A DNA stretch of 64,000 bases from Paracoccaceae bacterium (GTDB lineage Bacteria; Pseudomonadota; Alphaproteobacteria; Rhodobacterales; Rhodobacteraceae): the NCBI GenBank assembly GCA_014762635.1, contig JABURR010000091.1:1-64000 (forward strand). Direction: 5' to 3'. The position numbers and the translations under genes were made by a program. This document shows positions 49,788-61,220 of this stretch, one piece after another. Each line of letters starts with the position of its first letter. Position 1 is the first letter of the stretch. A model generated the notes under the pieces. That model searched no databases and was not told where the DNA came from. It worked only from the letters and a program-made list of their open reading frames with translations.

Positions 49788-50540
49788 CTACGCGAGAGGC
49801 AGCGGCGCAGCCTCGCGCAGGATGTCCCGCACCTCGGGGCGGTAGCTTTCGCCATCCTTCTCGTGCCGGTCACCCTCGTGCAGGATCAGAGGCGCCAGAA
49901 GCCGCAGCGCGCCACGACCACCCTTACGGACCTGCAGAATCACCAGTTCCGCCGCACGGTCCAACCGCGGTGCGAGCGGCTTGATCAGCAGGCTGCCGGC
50001 GCGAGCGTCACAGGCGCAAAGCGCATCCTGCAGCCGCTCGGCCTTGAGGATAAGCGTCAGCCGCCCGCCCGGTTTCAACCGCCGCAGTCCCGCGTCGACC
50101 CAGTCCGCCAGCGGCACGTCTTCGCCCAACGCGGTTTCTCGCCCCCCATCCGGGGCAGCCGTGCCGCGATGGCGCAGAAAGTAGGGCGGGTTGGCCATGA
50201 CGTGATCGAAGCTGCGGGACTTCAGGTCCACAGGCAGGGTCCGCAAGTCCGAAGTCACGACCTCCAGGGCGATCCCGTTGGCGCTGGCATTTTCGCGTGC
50301 AAGATCCGCGTAGGCGGGTTGCAGTTCGACACCGACCTGGCCCAGCCCGGGCACCCGTGCGGCGAGGCAGAGGCTCGCTGCCCCGACGCCGAGGCCCAAC
50401 TCCAGCACCGACTCGCCGGGCCGAGCCGGAACCGCGGCCGCCAGGAACACGGCATCGACGCCTGAGCGAAACCCCTTGGCGGGCTGGGCCAACGTCAGAC
50501 GCCCGCCAAGGAACCGATCCCGCGTCAGCCCGTAGATCAT
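49788..50540 (-). CDS. Class I SAM methyltransferase, TrmN6-like (tRNA1-Val m6A37)
   Basis: A 250-residue methyltransferase. TRDRFLGGRLTLAQPAKGFR and SGVDAVFLAAAVPARPGES are the typical TrmN6/YfiC N-terminus; the SAM site is VLELGLGVGAASLCLAARV; the amino-methylating motif is FDHVMANPPYF (NPPY). Family members methylate A37 of tRNA1-Val or related targets. Its start overlaps the DUF2007 stop (ATGA). Confidence 0.86.
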   Translation of the reverse strand: MIYGLTRDRFLGGRLTLAQPAKGFRSGVDAVFLAAAVPARPGESVLELGLGVGAASLCLAARVPGLGQVGVELQPAYADLARENASANGIALEVVTSDLRTLPVDLKSRSFDHVMANPPYFLRHRGTAAPDGGRETALGEDVPLADWVDAGLRRLKPGGRLTLILKAERLQDALCACDARAGSLLIKPLAPRLDRAAELVILQVRKGGRGALRLLAPLILHEGDRHEKDGESYRPEVRDILREAAPLPLA

Positions 50541-50752
50541 GAAGAAACGGGGATATCGTTGTCGCGCATCACCGCGGCGGCCATGAAATGATCGGCGTCG
50601 CGGACCATCAGGCGGCGCGGCAGGATGCCGATCGATCCTTCCAGAACGCTCATGTGGACGTCCATCGGGAAGCAGTCTATACCCTCGCCCTGAAGGAGCG
50701 CCGAGGCATAGGCGATGACGGTCGGGTCCGTGGTTCTGAGCAGCTCTTTCAT
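50537..50752 (-). CDS. DUF2007-family small protein
   Basis: A 71-residue protein MKELLRTTDPTVIAYASALL followed by GEGIDCFPMDVHMSVLEGSI and ILPRRLMVRDADH, the DUF2007 (putative signal-transducing) pattern. Two adjacent ATGs (50755 and 50752) compete; the second has the better gap to GGA. It is translationally coupled to the methyltransferase gene and divergent from the polyprenyl synthase. Confidence 0.88.
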   Translation of the reverse strand: MKELLRTTDPTVIAYASALLQGEGIDCFPMDVHMSVLEGSIGILPRRLMVRDADHFMAAAVMRDNDIPVSS

Positions 50753-50807
50753 CATTCCGACTTAAGGACAAAGGCCCCCCTTTGTCGAGGCAAGTGACGA
50801 GACGGTG

Positions 50808-51806
50808 ATGGGACTGGACGAAGCCGCTTTGAAACCGCATGAGCGTCTGGCGGGTCTTCTCGCCGAGGAACTTTCGGCGGTGAACGACCTCATCCGCGAA
50901 CGCATGGCCTCGGAACATGCGCCGCGCATCCCCGAGGTCACGGCCCATCTGATCGAGGCTGGCGGCAAGCGGCTGCGCCCCATGCTGACGTTGGCGGCGG
51001 CGCGGATCTGCGGCTACGACGGACCCTATCACATCCACCTGGCCGCCACGGTGGAGTTCATCCACACCGCGACGCTGCTGCATGACGACGTGGTGGACGA
51101 AAGCGCCCAGCGGCGCGGGCGACCGACGGCGAACCTGCTGTGGGACAACAAGTCCAGCGTACTGGTGGGCGACTACCTGTTCGCGCGGTCGTTCCAGTTG
51201 ATGACGGATACCGGCTCGGTGCGGGTGCTGCGGATCCTGTCGGATGCCTCGGCCACCATCGCCGAGGGCGAGGTGCTGCAACTGACCGCGGCGCAGAACC
51301 TGGCGACCACCGAGGAGATCTACCTCAAGGTGGTGCGCGGCAAGACGGCGGCGCTGTTCTCGGCGGCGACCGAGGTTGGCGGCGTGATCGCCGGGGCGCC
51401 CGAGGATCATGTCAAGGCCCTCCATGCCTATGGCGACGCACTCGGGATCGCGTTCCAGATCACCGACGATCTGCTGGATTACTGGGGCTCGGATGCCACC
51501 GGCAAGAACGTCGGCGACGATTTCCGCGAACGGAAGCTGACCCTGCCGCTGATCAAGGCGGTGGCGAAGGCCGACGAAGAAGAGCGCGCGTTCTGGAAGC
51601 GCGTGATCGAGAAGGGCGACCAGCGCGACGGCGACTTGGATCATGCGCTGCACCTGCTGAACCAGCACGGCGCGCTGAAGGCCACCCGCAAGGAGGCACT
51701 GGCTTGGGCCGAAAAGGCCAAGGCGGCCCTGGCGCCCCTGCCGGAGAGCGAAGTTCGCCAGATGCTGAGCGATATCGCCGATTACGTCGTGGCGCGGATC
51801 ACCTGA
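50808..51806 (+). CDS. ispB: Polyprenyl diphosphate synthase (octa/decaprenyl, IspB type)
   Basis: A 332-residue all-helical trans-prenyltransferase. First Asp-rich motif [20 protein letters not shown], second [19 protein letters not shown], plus [20 protein letters not shown]. It makes the ubiquinone side chain (C50 expected in Rhodobacteraceae; length cannot be read from the sequence). ATG 50808 is preferred to an adjacent GTG. It overlaps ispE tail to tail by eight bases. Confidence 0.94.
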   Translation: MGLDEAALKPHERLAGLLAEELSAVNDLIRERMASEHAPRIPEVTAHLIEAGGKRLRPMLTLAAARICGYDGPYHIHLAATVEFIHTATLLHDDVVDESAQRRGRPTANLLWDNKSSVLVGDYLFARSFQLMTDTGSVRVLRILSDASATIAEGEVLQLTAAQNLATTEEIYLKVVRGKTAALFSAATEVGGVIAGAPEDHVKALHAYGDALGIAFQITDDLLDYWGSDATGKNVGDDFRERKLTLPLIKAVAKADEEERAFWKRVIEKGDQRDGDLDHALHLLNQHGALKATRKEALAWAEKAKAALAPLPESEVRQMLSDIADYVVARIT

Positions 51807-52653
51807 CCGGGGTCAGACCGGCCGCCTCGACCCACCAGTCCGGATGCCGGGCCTTTATCTCGGCAGCGGCGGCGTCCGCTCCGACCCGGTCCGCATAGAG
51901 CCCGAAACAGGTGGCACCAGATCCTGACATGCGCGCCAGAAGGCATCCCGGGGTCGCTTCCAGCCGTGCCAGCACAACACCGATGGCCGGCGCCATGGTG
52001 CGGGCAGGCAGTTCCAGGTCGTTCCGCTGTGCTGCCAGCCAGGCGCAGAATGCCTCGGCATCGGGCCAGTCCGGGAAAGGCCCGGGCATCGGCGCGTTGT
52101 CCTTTTGACGCAGGGCGCGAAACACCTCGGGCGTCGACACCGAGACGCCGGGATTGACCAGAACAATGTGCAGCGGCGGCAGCGACGGGACCGGCGAAAG
52201 CCCTTCTCCCACCCCGGACATCCGGACCGGCTGACCGGCAAGGCAGACTGGCACATCCGCGCCAAGGGCCAGAACCGCATCCTCATCCGGCAGGGAAACA
52301 CCCCATAGCCGCGACAGCGCAAGCAGCGTCGCCGCCGCATCGGCGGACCCGCCACCGATCCCCGAGGCGACAGGCAGGCGCTTGGTCAGGGTGATCACGG
52401 CGCCGCGCGGCGCACCAAGGGACCGGGCCGCGCACAGGACAAGGTTGTCGTCCGACAGCGGCAGGGCCGAGGCAAACGGCCCCTCGATGGACAGGCCAAG
52501 CTCATCGGCTTCGGTCGCCCGGATCGTATCGCCGATGTCAGCAAACGCCACGAGACTGTCGAGAAGATGATACCCATCATCCCGCAGCCCAGTCACATGC
52601 AGGGTCAGGTTGATCTTTGCAGGCGCGAAGACCTCAACCGTCTTCGGAGGCAT
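51799..52653 (-). CDS. ispE: 4-diphosphocytidyl-2-C-methyl-D-erythritol kinase
   Basis: A 284-residue GHMP kinase of the MEP isoprenoid pathway. N-terminus [23 protein letters not shown] loop [20 protein letters not shown], and C-terminal [16 protein letters not shown]. Its start lies inside the 3' end of the TPR gene (20-base overlap). Neighbouring the polyprenyl synthase links two steps of isoprenoid supply. Confidence 0.96.
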   Translation of the reverse strand: MPPKTVEVFAPAKINLTLHVTGLRDDGYHLLDSLVAFADIGDTIRATEADELGLSIEGPFASALPLSDDNLVLCAARSLGAPRGAVITLTKRLPVASGIGGGSADAAATLLALSRLWGVSLPDEDAVLALGADVPVCLAGQPVRMSGVGEGLSPVPSLPPLHIVLVNPGVSVSTPEVFRALRQKDNAPMPGPFPDWPDAEAFCAWLAAQRNDLELPARTMAPAIGVVLARLEATPGCLLARMSGSGATCFGLYADRVGADAAAAEIKARHPDWWVEAAGLTPVR

Positions 52654-54325
52654 GGAGCGGCTCGGCGCCTTCTTCTTCGAGAACCTTGTCGAGACCGACC
52701 TCGAGCTTGCGACGGATGCGCTCGGCCTCGTCCTCTTCAGGATCGAAGCTGAGCGCACGGCGCCACTGGAACTGCGCTTCGACTTCGCGCCCGACGGCCC
52801 AGTAGACGTCACCGAGATGGTCATTCACGATCGGGTCAACGGGCATCAGCTCGGCGGCGTGTTCCATGTGTCCGACGGCCTCGTCATAGCGGCCAAGGCG
52901 GTAGAGCACCCAGCCAAGACTGTCGGTGATGTAGCCGTCGTTCGGGCGTGCCGCGACAGCCCGCTCGATCATGTTGAGCGCCTCGTCCATGTTCTCCTGC
53001 ATCTCGACGAAGGAATAGCCCAGGTAGTTCAGCACCTGCGGCTGGTCGGGGTTCAGCTCCAGCGCCTTGCGCAGATCGGCCTCGGCCTCGGGCCAGCGGT
53101 CGGTGCGCTCGTAGGTGATGCCGCGCGCGAAATAGGTGATCCACTGCGTGGCATCCGGCTCGGGAAAGAGGTCGATCGCACGTGTATAGGCGGGCGTCGC
53201 GTCAGCGTAGCGCTCTTCCCGGCGCAGGAAATCACCCAGCGTGATGTGAACCGTGGGGATCTCGGCATGGCTGCGCCCGAGCGCGGTCAGCACGTCTATC
53301 GCCCCCTCGACGTCGCCGGTTTGGCGCATGGCTTCGGCGCGCCCGATCTCGGCCACGTAGAACGATGGGTGATCCTTGGAGATACGGCTGTAGCTTTCGG
53401 TGGCCAGTTCGAACTGCCCGAGATCCTCGAAGACAGCGGAGGTCAGCAGGATCGCATCGGTGTGGTCAGGGCGCAGGTATTCGACCATGCGGGAATAGAT
53501 CAGGGTGAAGACCTGGTTTGCCTCGCCGCTGAGGGCGCCCGCGATACCGTAGAAAACTTCGGCAAGGCCGTCCTGGGCATTGCGGATTGCCTCATAGGGA
53601 AGGGTTTCCCCGTCGGCCAACCTGCTGCGGATGTCGCTCAACTGCGGATCGGTCACCGCGCCGAAACTTCCGTCGATCAGGTCCAGCGCGTCGGCGTTGC
53701 GCTCAAGCTGGCTGAGGATCGCCGCATGGGCGATCACGCCGCGACGGGTCAGCGACAGGGCGGGCATGTCCTGCCCGGCCAGAATGGCGTCGGCGCCTTC
53801 GAAATCCCCGACGGAGGCCAGCGCCAGCGCCTTGTGGAACAGGCCGAAGGCCATCATGCCATCGGTCTCGATCACCGCGTCGAAGGCTGCCAGCGCCTCG
53901 GACATGTGGCCCTGCCCCAACTCGGCCCAGGCAATGGCCAGCCCATCAACCAGCGGGCTGATCGCCATGCCGGCCTCGTAATCCTCGAGCAGCCTGTCAT
54001 AGGAGTTCCCCTTGGCCGCCTTCGCCATCAGGACAAGGTTCGCAAGCTGGCTCTGCGCCCCGGAGCTGAGCATCCGGCGTGCCACGGCCACGGCGTTGTC
54101 GACCTCTCCCAGGCCGATCTGAGCGGTCATCAGGTTTTCCATCAGGACCGGGTTGCCCGGATCGGCGACAAGGGCCCGCGCATAGTAACCGACGGCCTCG
54201 CGGTAGTCGGTGTCGATGCTGGCCTGGCGCGCCGCGAGATAGGCACCCGCATCCTCGGTCGCGCTTGCGACCGGGGCCGCCAGGGCGGTCAAAACGGCGA
54301 TCAGGACTGGGAAACGAACTGGCAC
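52634..54325 (-). CDS. Exported TPR-repeat protein
   Basis: A 563-residue tetratricopeptide protein. I choose GTG 54325 because a signal peptide follows ([18 protein letters not shown]). TPR units are spread over the whole length, clearest in the C-terminal half: [77 protein letters not shown]. Such proteins are usually periplasmic or lipid-anchored scaffolds. Overlaps ispE. Function unknown. Confidence 0.85.
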   Translation of the reverse strand: MPVRFPVLIAVLTALAAPVASATEDAGAYLAARQASIDTDYREAVGYYARALVADPGNPVLMENLMTAQIGLGEVDNAVAVARRMLSSGAQSQLANLVLMAKAAKGNSYDRLLEDYEAGMAISPLVDGLAIAWAELGQGHMSEALAAFDAVIETDGMMAFGLFHKALALASVGDFEGADAILAGQDMPALSLTRRGVIAHAAILSQLERNADALDLIDGSFGAVTDPQLSDIRSRLADGETLPYEAIRNAQDGLAEVFYGIAGALSGEANQVFTLIYSRMVEYLRPDHTDAILLTSAVFEDLGQFELATESYSRISKDHPSFYVAEIGRAEAMRQTGDVEGAIDVLTALGRSHAEIPTVHITLGDFLRREERYADATPAYTRAIDLFPEPDATQWITYFARGITYERTDRWPEAEADLRKALELNPDQPQVLNYLGYSFVEMQENMDEALNMIERAVAARPNDGYITDSLGWVLYRLGRYDEAVGHMEHAAELMPVDPIVNDHLGDVYWAVGREVEAQFQWRRALSFDPEEDEAERIRRKLEVGLDKVLEEEGAEPLHASEDG

Positions 54326-54423
54326 TGGCTCTGCCTCATGAAAATTCAATTGAGGTGAACCTAGCCGCCCCCCCGGGCCAAGGCAATGCGGCGCGGCATT
54401 TTCGCCGCACCGCAGTTTCAGGG

Positions 54424-56076
<1,653 letters not shown>

Positions 56077-56290
56077 GCTGAGGCTCCTTTCGTGGCGGCA
56101 GTCCGGCGAATTATTCCTGACCGCGTTGGATAAGCAGGGTTTCCGGCCGGGTCAATGCGAACGCTGCGTGAGGTGTGCCGGTCGCGCCGCGCATAAAACC
56201 GCAACGCCGGGGCCGTCCTTCGCTTGCAAAGGCGCTGCGAATTTGATTGGGTCACCTCGTCCGGCACCAAAGCAGATACAGACGTTCCCC

Positions 56291-56761
56291 ATGGACAAGA
56301 TACCGATGACCCGCGCGGGCCACACCGCGCTGAATGACGAATTGAAAACGCTCAAGAGCGTTGAACGCCCTGCGATCATCAAGGCGATCGCGGAAGCGCG
56401 CGAGCATGGCGACCTGTCCGAAAACGCCGAATACCATTCGGCGCGCGAGAAGCAGAGCTTCATCGAGGGTCGGATCAAGGAAATCGAAGGCATTCTCTCG
56501 CTGGCCGAGGTGATCGATCCGAAAACCCTTTCGGGCTCGGTGAAGTTCGGCGCCACGGTCAAGATCGTGGACGAGGATACTGACGAAGAACGCACCTACC
56601 AGATCGTCGGTGAACCCGAGGCCGATATCGAGAACGGCAAGCTCAACATCAGATCTCCTTTGGCCAAAGCTCTGATCGGCAAGGACGAAGGCGATAGTGT
56701 CGAAGTGCGCACGCCCGGTGGCGAAAAAAGCTACGAGATCCTGAGCATCAAATACATCTGA
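56291..56761 (+). CDS. greA: Transcription elongation factor GreA
   Basis: A 156-residue protein. The N-terminal coiled coil contains the acidic tip ([20 protein letters not shown]) that reaches the RNA-polymerase active site and stimulates cleavage of backtracked RNA; the C-terminal FKBP-like domain has [20 protein letters not shown] and [21 protein letters not shown] 56291 gives the usual N-terminus ([19 protein letters not shown]). Confidence 0.97.
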   Translation: MDKIPMTRAGHTALNDELKTLKSVERPAIIKAIAEAREHGDLSENAEYHSAREKQSFIEGRIKEIEGILSLAEVIDPKTLSGSVKFGATVKIVDEDTDEERTYQIVGEPEADIENGKLNIRSPLAKALIGKDEGDSVEVRTPGGEKSYEILSIKYI

Positions 56762-56780
56762 CCCCATGGGGAATAACGCC

Positions 56781-57788
56781 ATGGCGGACAGGAAACCGAC
56801 CCCGAAGATCGACCTGCGCAGAACGGCAGAGGAAAGCGACGAACCCCGGCTTGGCATGGTCGAATTCGTCGCGATCGGCTTGTCGTTGCTGTGGCTTGCC
56901 CTCCTCGCGGCCTTCTTCGTGGTTTTTCCCTCCAACGGCGACCCGATGCAGATGATCCTGCTCCTACTATCAATGAGCTTGCCGGTGGCGGTGATCTGGA
57001 TGGGCGCAATCTCGGTGCGCAATGCCGCGATGATGCGCGAGCAGTCCGAGAAATTGCGCGAAAGCGCGAAGCTTTTGCGCGACGCCACGGCCCAGCAGCA
57101 GGAAGACATCAAGCGCTACGGGCTGAAAGGGCTGGCCGACAAGCTTGACCTGCTCGAAGAGGCGCAGGACCGGATCGAACTGTCGATCTCCTCTCTATCG
57201 AGCGTCCGCCAGCCGGCGCGGCAACCGCTGTCCTCGATGGTCGCCCCCTCCCGGGACGCCGATGCGGCAGACCAGGGCAGCCTGGCCCTGGGTAATCCTG
57301 CCGATGTCCTGTCGAAACCGCTCGACAATCCCACGCTGATCCGGGCGCTCAACTTCCCCGAGGACGTGGACGACAACGACGGGTTCAAGGCCCTGCGCCG
57401 CGCGCTGCAGGACCGCAAGACCGCACAGCTGATCCAGGCCAGCCAGGACGTGCTGACCCTGCTCAGCCAGGACGGGATCTACATGGACGACCTGACACCC
57501 GACACGGCCGCCCCGCCGCTCTGGCGGCGGTTCGCGCAGGGCGAACGCGGCGCGGCCATGGCGGCGATCGGCGGTATCCGGGATCGTTCCTCGGTCGCGC
57601 TGGCCTCGGGGCGTATGCGACAGGACACGATCTTTCGCGACTCGATGCACCACTTCCTGCGCCGCTTCGACGATTTCTTCAGCCGGTTCGAGAAGATCGC
57701 CAGCGACGAAGAGATCGCCGAGATGACCGATACCCGCACCGCCCGCGCATTCATGCTGTTGGGGCGGGTTGCGGGCACGTTCAACTAA
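56781..57788 (+). CDS. Membrane protein with two TM segments and coiled-coil region, unknown
   Basis: A 335-residue protein. Two hydrophobic segments (GLSLLWLALLAAFFVVF, ILLLLSMSLPVAVIWMGAI) are followed by a long helical stretch (MREQSEKLRESAKLLRDATA, LADKLDLLEEAQDRIELSIS) and a C-terminal helical domain (FLRRFDDFFSRFEKIASDEE). ATG 56781 follows GGGGA; ATG 56766 is an alternative. No family recognised; its location after greA suggests co-transcription. The layout recalls RmuC- or chemoreceptor-like anchors without their domains. Confidence 0.7.
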   Translation: MADRKPTPKIDLRRTAEESDEPRLGMVEFVAIGLSLLWLALLAAFFVVFPSNGDPMQMILLLLSMSLPVAVIWMGAISVRNAAMMREQSEKLRESAKLLRDATAQQQEDIKRYGLKGLADKLDLLEEAQDRIELSISSLSSVRQPARQPLSSMVAPSRDADAADQGSLALGNPADVLSKPLDNPTLIRALNFPEDVDDNDGFKALRRALQDRKTAQLIQASQDVLTLLSQDGIYMDDLTPDTAAPPLWRRFAQGERGAAMAAIGGIRDRSSVALASGRMRQDTIFRDSMHHFLRRFDDFFSRFEKIASDEEIAEMTDTRTARAFMLLGRVAGTFN

Positions 57789-57800
57789 CGGTTTGGAAGG

Positions 57801-59939
57801 TCAGATCCCGAAACCGGAATAGGGCAGGAACGTCACCGGATCGCCGGGCTTGATGTGCCGCGCACCATCGCCGATCTCGACCAGCCCCGTGGCCCAGCTC
57901 AGCCCCGAGATCCGACCAGACCCCTCGGATTTGAACACTTCCGCCGCGCCCTCGGGCGTGAGGCGCGCGCGCAGGTATTCGCGGCGACCGGGTTTCTTGT
58001 TCTTCTCGAAGGCGGCAGGCACGGTAAAGGCCTGCGGCGCTACCCAGCCCGATCCGGCCAGAACTGAAAAGGCAGGCCGCGCGAAAATCAGTGAGCAGAC
58101 CAGCGCCGCCACCGGGTTGCCTGGCAAGCCGAAAACCGGCACCCCCTCCCACAACGCCAGCGCCAGCGGGCGCCCGGGCTTCACCGCGATCCGCCATTCG
58201 CTAAGCGCGCCGGTCTCGCGCAACAGCGCCGAGACATGGTCTTCGTCCCCCGCCGAGGCCCCGCCCGAGGTCAGGATTACGTCCGCCTCCTGTGCGCCAC
58301 GATCAAGCCGGGCGCGCAGCGCCTCACGGTCATCCGGAACATGGCCAAGATCGACAGGGCAATACCCCCAGGCTTTGGCCAGGGACAACAGCATCGGCCG
58401 GTTCGCATCGAATGTGCGGGCCGGGTCCATGGTGCTGCCCGGCGGCGCGATCTCGTCGCCGGTGGACAGAACCCCGACGCGCAGCGGCTCGTAGACCCGC
58501 GCCTCGGTCAGGCCCAGCGCGGACAGAAGCGCGATATCAGGGGGGCGCAGCACATGGCCCTGCGGCAGGGCCAGCGCGCCCTCTTCCACATCCTCTCCGG
58601 CGCGGCGGGTATTCGAGCCGCGCTTCACCGGCCCCCGGAACGCCACACGGGCGCCATCCACGGCGCAGTCTTCCTCGAGCACGACCGTATCCACACCTAC
58701 GGGCAAGAGCGCCCCGGTCAGGATGCGGATCGCAGACCCTTCAGGAACCGCCCCACCATAGGGCACGCCTGCCGCTGCGCGGCCCTCGACAAGTGGCAGA
58801 AGCTGGTCACCCTCGCCCGTGGCCGCATGGGCAAAGCCATAGCCATCCACCGCCGAATTCGGCCCCGGCGGGTTCGATCGCCGCGCCATGTGATCAGCGG
58901 CCAGCACGCAGCCCAGTGCCTCCGTCACCGGCTTGGTCGTCTCTGCCACCACACGGCTCAACCCCGCGCGCAGATGGTCGAGCGCTTGGTCCACCGGCGT
59001 CCAGTCCACACCAGGCGGCAAGGCGAAACAGTCATTCTGCAGCGGCGGCGGGCGCAGCCGCTCCGACGCCTTCGTGGCATCAAGAAGCGTATCCTCCAGC
59101 CCGGCACCCAGAATCCAACCTTCCTCGCCCGCCGCGCCACCCACCTGCGTGAACGCCTCGGTCAGCCCTCCGTTCCGACCCATCTCGAGCAAAGCCTGTG
59201 CGAGACGCCGGACCTGAACCTCGTCCTTGATGGCCGCGGGATCACGGGTCAACTCCTCCTGAACCACCGCATCAATCAAGGACGGGTAGACCTCGGCCAG
59301 TACGACAGGCGCATTGGGCGCCTCGAACGGCCAGACGGCAAGGTCGGCACCGAACCTCTGGCGCAGGGCGGTCAGGCGCGGCAGGCCAAGCAAAGCCTGC
59401 GACCCGACCGAGCCGGTTGTGAAAAGCTTCCAGACCGGCTGCGCGCGCGGCATAGCCTCTTCCACGACACGGCGCTCGGGCAACCCGTGACCGGAACGAT
59501 CCGTCCCGCGTTCGGGCAGACCATCGATCCCTGTTCCCGCCGGGCAACCCCAGAAAGGTCCCACCCCGGGGAACGCGCCATTCATCCGGGCGGCCACCTC
59601 GAAACGGTTGTTCGAATTGTCCTCGCCGTCCGCGACCTCGGCCGCCAGCCAGTCCCAGACCGCGAAAGCCGAAGCCTTGCCGGTCAGCGCCTTGGCGAAG
59701 CCAGCGGGGTAGCCCAGCGGGAAATCCACCCCCACCAGAAGCCGCTCGCCCGCGCCGATTGCCTCGACCACCCGCGCCTCGAGCGCGGCCATCGCTGCGG
59801 ACCGCGTGCGGTGATAGTGGGAGGTCACGCCGCGCGAACCGGCCTCGCCGATCCAGATCGCATCCGCCGTCGGCGTCGCAGGAGACGGCGCCGAACGCGC
59901 CGACCAGTCCACAACGATGACAGCGTCGAACCCTGTCAC
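57801..59939 (-). CDS. MoeA molybdopterin molybdenumtransferase fused to an N-terminal RNase H-like domain
   Basis: A 712-residue fusion. From about residue 320 it is MoeA (PNSAVDGYGFAHA, LTGALLPVGVDTVVLEED, LSTGDEIAPPGS, TSGGASAGDEDHVSA, GLPGNPVAALVCSLIF), which inserts molybdate into molybdopterin. The first about 320 residues begin AVIVVDWSARSAPSPA and include LLVGVDFPLGYPAGFAKALT and FWGCPAGTGIDG; the DWS and VDFPLGYP motifs recall DUF429-like RNase H-fold proteins. Role of that domain in cofactor synthesis unknown. Overlaps mobB by four bases. Confidence 0.88.
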   Translation of the reverse strand: MTGFDAVIVVDWSARSAPSPATPTADAIWIGEAGSRGVTSHYHRTRSAAMAALEARVVEAIGAGERLLVGVDFPLGYPAGFAKALTGKASAFAVWDWLAAEVADGEDNSNNRFEVAARMNGAFPGVGPFWGCPAGTGIDGLPERGTDRSGHGLPERRVVEEAMPRAQPVWKLFTTGSVGSQALLGLPRLTALRQRFGADLAVWPFEAPNAPVVLAEVYPSLIDAVVQEELTRDPAAIKDEVQVRRLAQALLEMGRNGGLTEAFTQVGGAAGEEGWILGAGLEDTLLDATKASERLRPPPLQNDCFALPPGVDWTPVDQALDHLRAGLSRVVAETTKPVTEALGCVLAADHMARRSNPPGPNSAVDGYGFAHAATGEGDQLLPLVEGRAAAGVPYGGAVPEGSAIRILTGALLPVGVDTVVLEEDCAVDGARVAFRGPVKRGSNTRRAGEDVEEGALALPQGHVLRPPDIALLSALGLTEARVYEPLRVGVLSTGDEIAPPGSTMDPARTFDANRPMLLSLAKAWGYCPVDLGHVPDDREALRARLDRGAQEADVILTSGGASAGDEDHVSALLRETGALSEWRIAVKPGRPLALALWEGVPVFGLPGNPVAALVCSLIFARPAFSVLAGSGWVAPQAFTVPAAFEKNKKPGRREYLRARLTPEGAAEVFKSEGSGRISGLSWATGLVEIGDGARHIKPGDPVTFLPYSGFGI

Positions 59940-60430
59940 AAGCCAACCTCTCTCAGGATGAAATCCGCCACGGCCCGCGTGTCGTTCAGATCGAAAACCG
60001 GAACCCCCACGCCCTCAACCGCGCAATCGGCGGCGATGGCCTTGATGGTCGGATCCTCGGGCGCGATCAGCGGGTTGCCGGTTTCCTGCCGGTGCGCCTC
60101 GACCTTGGGGTGCTCGTCACGCTTGTAGCCTTCCACCAGCACCAGATCGACGGGCGAGAGCCGTGCCAGAAGGTCCGAAAGCGGCGGTTCCGCCTCGCCC
60201 CGCAACTCGTGCATCAGCGCCCAGCGCTTGCCGGACGAGAGCAGAACCTCGGTCGCGCCTGCCTCTCGGTGGCGGAAACTGTCCTTGCCGGGCTGATCCA
60301 CGTCAAAGCTGTGATGCGCGTGTTTCACGGTCGAGACGGTGATCCCGCGCCCGGAAATCTCGGACACCAGCCGCTCCATCAACCCGGTTTTCCCGGCGTT
60401 CTTCCAGCCGACAACTCCGAAGATTCTCAT
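59936..60430 (-). CDS. mobB: Molybdopterin-guanine dinucleotide biosynthesis adaptor MobB
   Basis: A 164-residue GTP-binding protein. Walker A is GWKNAGKTGLMERLV, then VKHAHHSFDVDQPGKDSFRH, and VDLVLVEGYKRDEHPKVEAH, all standard MobB motifs. It helps MobA attach GMP to molybdopterin for formate dehydrogenase and similar enzymes. Start overlaps the mobA stop and its own stop overlaps the moeA fusion start. Confidence 0.95.
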   Translation of the reverse strand: MRIFGVVGWKNAGKTGLMERLVSEISGRGITVSTVKHAHHSFDVDQPGKDSFRHREAGATEVLLSSGKRWALMHELRGEAEPPLSDLLARLSPVDLVLVEGYKRDEHPKVEAHRQETGNPLIAPEDPTIKAIAADCAVEGVGVPVFDLNDTRAVADFILREVGL

Positions 60431-61050
60431 GCGGCCCCCTCGGAAATCAGTGCCTGCGCCACTTCAAGATCCTCCGGCGTGTTGACGTTGAAAAAGGGAT
60501 CGATGCGCCCCACCGGGAACATCGCCTCGGCGCAGCCGTGCTTGTCGGTCCAGAGAACCACCTTGCGCAGCCCGTCGGTCAGAGCTTGCCGCAGATCGTC
60601 GCGCAGCGCCACCGGCCATAGGCCGAAGGTCGGGTGCCTCACCCGCCCACGTTCGGGGTGCGGGGTCGCGGCAAGGGCGATCACCGTGCCTGCCTCTTCG
60701 GCCGCGGTCAGCAGCTTGGCAACCAGATCTTCTGGAAAGAACGGCGTATCCGCCGCCGCCGTCACGATGGCCTCGGCGCCCTGCCCAGCGGCCCAATCGA
60801 GCCCGGCCAGAACCCCGGCCAGCGGCCCCGCGAAACCCTCGATACTGTCGGCCAGCACCGGCAGGCCGAAGTCGTCGAACCGCGCCGGATCGCCATTGGC
60901 GTTGAGCGCGAGACCCGCCACCTGCGGCGACAACCGATCGATGACCTGGCCCAGAATCGTGCTTTCACCCAGGGGCAGCAGCCCCTTGTCGCCGCCGCCC
61001 ATACGCCGCGCCTGCCCGCCGGCCAGTATGACACCGAGCGGCGCGGTCAT
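60427..61050 (-). CDS. mobA: Molybdenum cofactor guanylyltransferase MobA
   Basis: A 207-residue nucleotidyltransferase. N-terminal LAGGQARRMGGGDKGLLPLG binds GTP; VTAAADTPFFPEDLVAKLL holds the metal-binding Asp; C-terminal FFNVNTPEDLEVA is typical. ATG 61050 overlaps the stop of the 57-residue gene (ATGA). It makes Mo-bis-MGD with MobB. Confidence 0.96.
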   Translation of the reverse strand: MTAPLGVILAGGQARRMGGGDKGLLPLGESTILGQVIDRLSPQVAGLALNANGDPARFDDFGLPVLADSIEGFAGPLAGVLAGLDWAAGQGAEAIVTAAADTPFFPEDLVAKLLTAAEEAGTVIALAATPHPERGRVRHPTFGLWPVALRDDLRQALTDGLRKVVLWTDKHGCAEAMFPVGRIDPFFNVNTPEDLEVAQALISEGAA

Positions 61051-61220
61051 GCGGCGTCCCTCCATACGTCAAGCCGCGCGCGGAACTCCTCAGGGCCCAT
61101 CACCTCAGGCAAGGCCGTGTCGGGCACCGAAACCATCGAGATCCCGGATGGAAAGATCGCGGCCCATTTCAACTCGCGCCGCGACACCGCGTCGACCAAC
61201 GGGGTGGAGCCATCAGGCAT
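61047..61220 (-). CDS. 57-residue protein nested between fdhD and mobA
   Basis: Begins MPDGSTPLVDAVSRRELKWA, then AIFPSGISMVSVPDTALPEV and ends RARLDVWRDAA. Start overlaps the fdhD stop by eight bases and stop overlaps the mobA start, so all three are coupled and the gene is very likely real. No family recognised; a role tied to formate dehydrogenase or cofactor delivery is inferred from position only. Confidence 0.72.
   Translation of the reverse strand: MPDGSTPLVDAVSRRELKWAAIFPSGISMVSVPDTALPEVMGPEEFRARLDVWRDAA

Noticed and set aside
58236-60128. A 630-codon plus-strand frame opposite the MoeA fusion and mobB
   Set aside because: Arg/Gly/Gln-rich product with no recognisable domains; the minus strand encodes clear MoeA and MobB motifs in an overlapping operon.
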